NCBI GenBank assembly: GCA_903822975.1
Contig: CAIJRD010000007.1
Location: 124,001-188,000, forward strand
Direction of reading: 5' to 3'
Source: an uncultured Sinobacteraceae bacterium
GTDB taxonomy: Bacteria > Pseudomonadota > Gammaproteobacteria > Nevskiales > Nevskiaceae
DNA length: 64,000 bases
The notes under the pieces were generated by a model that worked only from the letters and a program-made list of their open reading frames with translations, made no database searches and was not told the DNA's origin. Below, in pieces: positions 60,097 to 64,000 of the stretch (position 1 is its first letter; each line of letters starts with the position of its first letter). The position numbers were made by a program, and so were the translations under genes.

Positions 60097-61139
60097 GCGT
60101 AAAGATCATGTCGCTCGTCTTCGAGCGTTACCAGTGTGGCGGCGGCGAGTTCGTCACGGCGCTTGCCCTCGCCGATCACGCGCACGACGACGGCACGCGT
60201 ATTTATCCAGGTGTCGCGGCGCTTGCTTCGAAGACGCGCCAGTCCGAGCGAACGGTGCAATACCACCTACGTGCGATGGAGGCATGCGGCTGGCTCCAGC
60301 TGGTTCGCGACGCCAACCGTGAGCAACGACGCACTCGCGAATATAGAATCAATCCAGATTGGATCGCGGGCAAAAACGCTCGAACGTCCGTCGCAGAGAC
60401 TCCAGATAGGGGTGCAAATATTGCACCCCTAGTCGAACCGAATAGTCCACAGCCATCTGTGGATAAGGATTGCAGGGGTGCAAATATTGCACCCCTAGAA
60501 ACCAGCGAAATGTGCGCCATTTTGCACCCTAGGGGTGCAAAGCTTTTGCACCCTAACCATCAGTTAACCATCAAAAGCGGTCGGTCGGTCGCGTGCGCGC
60601 ACGCGCGCGAGGACGAACCACAAGTCGGCGCGCTGACCAAGCTTTTGCTCGGCGCTGGCATTCCATCGCATCGAGTCTTGCGCGATCGACAAACCATTTC
60701 GGCTTGGCTAACTCGCGGAGTTTCACCGACGGTTCTTTCCGCCGCAATCGATGAAGCTCGGCTGAGCAAGGGCAATGAGCCGCTGAGTGTCGGCTACCTG
60801 GAGCCAATCGTTCAGCGACGAATGCTTGAATCCGATGGCGACATTTCGCATGCGAAACCGCGAGAGAGCATCGACGCAGCTGCACGTTCCGCGTGGAACT
60901 CCGATGTCTGCGTAGCGGTGGCGAACGGCGAGCGTCCTGCATCCGGTTGGAAAGACCCGCGCACCGAACCTGCACTGATCGAAATCGGTGGGTTCGGATC
61001 GCTTCGGATCATGCTCATTCGCGACAAGCCAATCCGCGAACGCGAGTTCGTTGCAGCGTTCAAGCGGCAGCAATCAACAGCAGCACGTTCAATCGATACA
61101 ACAAGCCGGGGGAACAACCATGTCAGCCATCGCAGCTGA
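60093..61139 (+). CDS. phage replication initiator-like HTH protein
   Basis: A 348-residue protein with an N-terminal winged helix (HTH_36-type: YPGVAALASKTRQSERTVQY, HLRAMEACGWLQLVRD), a linker with two RGANIAPL repeats (encoded by iterons), and a C-terminal region (TISAWLTRGVSPTVLSAAID; NEPLSVGYLEPIVQRR) like phage helicase-loader/replisome-organiser proteins. GTG start at 60093. Iterons and a DnaA box inside the gene suggest it binds its own coding sequence as the origin, like lambda O. Confidence 0.8.
   Translation: MSVKIMSLVFERYQCGGGEFVTALALADHAHDDGTRIYPGVAALASKTRQSERTVQYHLRAMEACGWLQLVRDANREQRRTREYRINPDWIAGKNARTSVAETPDRGANIAPLVEPNSPQPSVDKDCRGANIAPLETSEMCAILHPRGAKLLHPNHQLTIKSGRSVACAHAREDEPQVGALTKLLLGAGIPSHRVLRDRQTISAWLTRGVSPTVLSAAIDEARLSKGNEPLSVGYLEPIVQRRMLESDGDISHAKPRESIDAAARSAWNSDVCVAVANGERPASGWKDPRTEPALIEIGGFGSLRIMLIRDKPIREREFVAAFKRQQSTAARSIDTTSRGNNHVSHRS
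60410..60553. other. putative phage replication origin: seven iterons and a DnaA box
   Basis: GGGTGCAA or its complement occurs at 60410, 60421, 60476, 60487, 60522, 60533 and 60546. The first three pairs form dyads (9-bp arms around ATA at 60409-60429 and 60475-60495; TTGCACCCTAGGGGTGCAA at 60522-60540). A perfect DnaA box TGTGGATAA (complement of TTATCCACA) is at 60458-60466 between dyads, and a small A/T-richer patch follows at 60554-60580. Confidence 0.8.
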
Positions 61140-61650
61140 TGTCGCACCGCTGTCGCCGCTGTTCGTTCGTCCAGTCCGCAAGCGTGTTCGCAAGCCACGA
61201 GATACACCACAGGATCGGCTGATCGACGAAGCGCTGTCGGTGTGGATCGAATACGTCAGGATGTTTCTGCTGCCTCGCGATCCGCGTGCTGCCGCGTCTA
61301 TGGAGATCGGTTCACTGTTCGAGACGACAGACAACTGCTACACACCGCGCAGTCGTCGCGGCCCAGCGAACCCGACGCTCGCGCATGCAATGGCAGATGA
61401 GGATCAACTGTGGGCGTGGCCGAAGACCATTCACATGATGATCATCGAGTTACCTCGCACGCACCGATGCGCGTTGCTTGGTAGTGCACTTGGCATGACG
61501 CATGACCACATAGGCACTGTGATCGGAGTTAGCAGGCGCCGCGTGTCGTTCTGTGTGGTGAATGCGCGGCGTTCGCTATCAATCACGCTCGCTGTCTACG
61601 CTCACGTACAAGCGGCGCACGAAAAATCAATGAAGCACAAGTTTCGTTGA
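61120..61650 (+). CDS. sigma-like HTH protein, possible late regulator
   Basis: A 176-residue basic protein with GGGGGAA before the ATG. The C-terminal third (CALLGSALGMTHDHIGTVIG, SRRRVSFCVVNARRSL) looks like a sigma-70 region 4 HTH, as in phage late-gene activators and antiterminators. The position at the end of the early operon, before a terminator and the packaging genes, is the classic place for a Q-type regulator. Function inferred. Confidence 0.7.
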   Translation: MSAIAADVAPLSPLFVRPVRKRVRKPRDTPQDRLIDEALSVWIEYVRMFLLPRDPRAAASMEIGSLFETTDNCYTPRSRRGPANPTLAHAMADEDQLWAWPKTIHMMIIELPRTHRCALLGSALGMTHDHIGTVIGVSRRRVSFCVVNARRSLSITLAVYAHVQAAHEKSMKHKFR

Positions 61651-61709
61651 CAGCTTGCAGGTCGTTCCCATAAGGCGTATGTTTCGCACCATGTTGCAGA
61701 GTTGCATCC

Positions 61710-61735
61710 AAAGCCCGGCCAAGCGCCGGGCTTTT
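61710..61735 (+). terminator. rho-independent terminator between early and late genes
   Basis: A 9-bp stem AAAGCCCGG (61710-61718) with CCGGGCTTT (61726-61734) and trailing T. It separates the regulator from the HNH/terminase genes and would be read through by an antiterminator. Confidence 0.8.
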
Positions 61736-61754
61736 GCGTTATAGGCCTTCGATC

Positions 61755-62162
61755 ATGGTTGCAGCAGCTGCTAAGCCTTGCAGTTATCCAGGCTGCGGCG
61801 CCCTGAGCAGTGATGGACGTTGCACCAAGCATCCGCGTGAAGCGTGGACGCACACGTACTCTCAGGTGAAACGTGTTCGCGGTCGCGCGCTTCAGCGTCG
61901 GCGCGAGACTTTCTTTCGAGCGCATCCGTTGTGTGCTGCATGCGAGCGCATTGGTCGCGTCGCTGCTGCTGCCATCCTTGACCATGTCATCGCACTGGCT
62001 GAAGGCGGCAGCGATGAACCAAGCAACTGGCAGGGTCTCTGCCAAGCATGCAGCGATGCCAAGACGAAGGATGAATCCACGCGTGGTCGGCGATTGCTCA
62101 TCGACCAGGGGGATAAAAACCCTACGGCTTTCGTCTTGGAAACCGATGCCACAACGTCGTAA
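61755..62162 (+). CDS. HNH endonuclease
   Basis: A 135-residue HNH nuclease beginning at ATG 61755. A zinc cluster (CSYPGCG, CTKH) precedes CAACERIG, then the HNH core AILDHVIALAEGG, NWQGLCQACSDAKT. Phage HNH proteins beside terminase genes help cleave at cos sites in HK97-like phages, which fits the position directly before the small terminase. Confidence 0.93.
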   Translation: MVAAAAKPCSYPGCGALSSDGRCTKHPREAWTHTYSQVKRVRGRALQRRRETFFRAHPLCAACERIGRVAAAAILDHVIALAEGGSDEPSNWQGLCQACSDAKTKDESTRGRRLLIDQGDKNPTAFVLETDATTS

Positions 62163-62227
62163 CCACACGTTGGAAATTACGAGGGGGGGGTATCTAGCAA
62201 GGGCGGCACATTCGAGAGGTGGTAGCT

Positions 62228-62758
62228 ATGTCGGGTCACGTTGGACGGCCAGCAATTCCGAGTACGGTTCATCAGCTGCGCGGCACCAAGCCGAGCGCGC
62301 CGATCACCGGCGCTCAGATGGCCGAGTTCAATCCCGATGTCGAACTGCCGGATTGCCCAACTCACCTCAAGGGTGAGGCCAGCAAGGAATACAAGCGCCT
62401 CGGCGAAGAGCTCAAGCGCTATTCACTCGTCTCAAAGGTCGATCGCGGCGTACTCGCGATGCTCGCAACAGTCTGGGCGCGCTACGTCTGGGCCGAAAGC
62501 AAGATCGCCGAGTACAACAAAGCCGATCCAGCCGGCGAGCGCGGCCTAGTTGATCGCACGCCGAACGACTACAAGGTCATGTCGGTGTACGTGCAGATAA
62601 GCAACGCTGCAATTGCGCAGTATCTGAAGCTCGCTGCTGAATTCGGATTGTCGCCATCGTCGCGCTCGCGTGTTCGTCTGTCTGTCGGCGGCCAGATGCC
62701 GCTGCCTGGTGTTGAGGAACCCGATCAGGGGCCGTCGCTTCGCAGCTTTGCAGCATGA
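62228..62758 (+). CDS. terminase small subunit, P27 family
   Basis: A 176-residue P27-type small terminase: RPAIPSTVHQLRGTKPS at the N-terminus, CPTHLKGEASKEYKRLGEEL, and the C-terminal FGLSPSSRSRVRLS. GAGAGGTGG before the ATG at 62228. It recognises phage DNA for packaging and overlaps the large subunit by four bases. Confidence 0.92.
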   Translation: MSGHVGRPAIPSTVHQLRGTKPSAPITGAQMAEFNPDVELPDCPTHLKGEASKEYKRLGEELKRYSLVSKVDRGVLAMLATVWARYVWAESKIAEYNKADPAGERGLVDRTPNDYKVMSVYVQISNAAIAQYLKLAAEFGLSPSSRSRVRLSVGGQMPLPGVEEPDQGPSLRSFAA

Positions 62759-64000
62759 GCGGAGAGAGGCCCGACGGGGTGTCGAAGATAACCTTCGCCG
62801 CCCGGGCCGAGCGCTATGCGCGCGCCGTGGTAGACGGCGAGCTCGTCGCGGGTAAGTGGGTCAAGGCCGCAGCGCAGCGCCATCTGGACGATCTGGATCG
62901 CAGCACTTCAGATCCAGACTGGCCGTACGTTTTCGATGCCGAGGCCTGCGGCAGGCTGTGTTCGTTCCTGCAGTGCCTGCCGCACATCAAAGGCAAATGG
63001 GCGCGCGCCACCGTCAAGGACGGTCGGATCGTCAAGCCGACCATCGTCCTGCAGGATTGGCAGGTCTTCGCGTATGGCGTGCCGTTCGGCTGGCTTCATC
63101 GCGACACTGGAATGCGCCGCTTCCGTTGGGTCTACGAAGAGGTCGCGCGCAAGAACGCGAAGTCCACGCCGGCCGCAGGGATCGCGCTCTACCTGACGAC
63201 AGCGGACGGTGAGCCGGGTGCCGAGGTCTACAGCCTCGCCACCAAAGAGCAGCAGGCGCGCATCGTGTGGGACATGGCGCGCAGCATGGTGCTCCGCGAA
63301 AACGAGTTCCGGCTTCAGCCGCCGCACGGTCTCGGTGTCAGCTCGACGCGTCGCTCGATTTTTCAGCTGCACACCGAAAGCAAATACGAGCCTCTGGGAC
63401 GTGACAGCGACACGCTCGATGGTTTGAACCCGCACGGCTTCGTCGCCGACGAATTTCACGCGTGGAAGGACCGCACGCTGTGGGATGTGATGACCTCCGC
63501 AGTGGGGGCTCGCGAGCAGCCGTTGGGCTGGATCATCACAACCGCCGGCCACAACAGTTCCGGTGTCTGCTACGAACAGCGCGCCTATGGACAGCGCGTG
63601 CTTAACTCGACGCTGCTGCGACATGGCGGGCTGGGATACAAGGTCAAGGGCGCGTCGAGCGACGACGATACCGTCTTCGTGCTGATCTACACGCTGGACG
63701 ATGACTATGCGGACGATCGGCCGGCGGACAGCTGGGCCGATGAAACGGTATGGCCCAAAGCGAACCCGAACCTCGGCGTATCGGTATTCGTGGAAGAACT
63801 TCGAGCGGCCTGCAAAAAGGCCATCGCATCGCCGCAGTCGCAGGCCGAGTTCCGAACCAAGCGCTGCAATCAATGGCTCAGCGCTTCGTCGGAATGGATG
63901 GACATGGCGAAGTGGGACGCCTGCGCCGATCAGTCGCTGACGGAAGATCAATTCAAAGGCGAAGGCTGTTGGGACGCGCTCGATGCGGCGTTCAAGACGG
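62755..64000 (+). CDS. terminase large subunit (partial, runs off the window)
   Basis: 415 codons of a Terminase_1-type packaging motor before the window ends. The ATPase domain shows a Walker A variant VARKNAKS (130-137), SLATKEQQARI adenine-side motif and Walker B GFVADEFHAW (Asp232, Glu233), then ITTAGHN (motif III-like). The nuclease domain lies beyond. With P27 TerS and HNH it indicates an HK97-like cos-type tailed phage. Confidence 0.95.
   Translation, partial: MSGERPDGVSKITFAARAERYARAVVDGELVAGKWVKAAAQRHLDDLDRSTSDPDWPYVFDAEACGRLCSFLQCLPHIKGKWARATVKDGRIVKPTIVLQDWQVFAYGVPFGWLHRDTGMRRFRWVYEEVARKNAKSTPAAGIALYLTTADGEPGAEVYSLATKEQQARIVWDMARSMVLRENEFRLQPPHGLGVSSTRRSIFQLHTESKYEPLGRDSDTLDGLNPHGFVADEFHAWKDRTLWDVMTSAVGAREQPLGWIITTAGHNSSGVCYEQRAYGQRVLNSTLLRHGGLGYKVKGASSDDDTVFVLIYTLDDDYADDRPADSWADETVWPKANPNLGVSVFVEELRAACKKAIASPQSQAEFRTKRCNQWLSASSEWMDMAKWDACADQSLTEDQFKGEGCWDALDAAFKT

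Noticed and set aside
60410..60553. The two 21-bp dyads as terminators or CRISPR repeats
   Set aside because: They lie inside a coding sequence without T-runs, and their arrangement with a DnaA box fits iterons better.

Overview
The window is about 64 kb of high-GC DNA from a Gram-negative proteobacterium. The gene set (prfB-lysS, OmpA, PqiAB, TonB receptor, RND metal pumps, meta-cleavage enzymes) points to the Gammaproteobacteria, perhaps an aromatic-degrading environmental lineage near Nevskiales/Xanthomonadales; that placement is inference. The chromosome runs from 1 to about 50104 and the left 13.9 kb of a prophage from about 50104 to the window end.

1-8.4 kb is a lower meta-cleavage pathway: C-C hydrolase, 2-oxopentenoate-type hydratase, a cupin, acylating acetaldehyde dehydrogenase and 4-hydroxy-2-oxovalerate aldolase on the + strand, turning ring-cleavage products into pyruvate and acetyl-CoA. 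An aldo/keto reductase, a DUF3943 envelope protein and a 2-hydroxychromene-2-carboxylate isomerase-like protein follow. 8.8-13.1 kb is housekeeping: prfB (with its programmed +1 frameshift) and lysS, divergent from an OmpA-family protein.

13.4-44.4 kb is dominated by envelope and metal-handling genes. Two paralogous CocE/NonD lipoprotein hydrolases (13.4 and 25.6 kb) bracket a complete CzcCBA-type RND system (18.4-24.4 kb), divergent from a two-component system whose last gene, unexpectedly, is an acyl carrier protein. A TonB receptor follows (28-30.6 kb). On the minus strand lies a second metal locus in three blocks: (a) MbnP-like lipoprotein, di-haem MauG/MbnH-like protein, His-rich membrane protein and CusA-like RND pump (44.4-38.5 kb); (b) a secreted 918-residue protein of unclear family; (c) parvulin PPIase, ankyrin lipoprotein and two consecutive RND adaptors (35.1-31.1 kb). 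No outer-membrane channel accompanies the second pump. 44.7-49.6 kb holds an FAD/NAD(P)-binding protein and a split pqiA pair with pqiB.

The prophage left boundary is a 47-bp 3' tRNA-Asn fragment (50104-50150). Rightward come two accessory genes; a leftward early operon of nine mostly overlapping genes (integrase, DUF4224, RdgC N-terminal domain, ParB-like, DnaA domain IV-like and others); an AT-richer cargo block (SWIM protein, unknown protein, secreted protein); a CI-type repressor; and a rightward early operon (Cro/YdaS-like, small genes, a replication protein with iterons and a DnaA box inside its own gene, a late-regulator-like HTH protein), then HNH endonuclease, P27-type small terminase and a large terminase that runs off the window. 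Matching operator pairs (ACTACWGTAGT) flank the -35 boxes of both early promoters.

A genome-level oddity is the repeated occurrence of short tandem repeats at or across gene 3' ends, plus two coding repeats in metal-efflux proteins.
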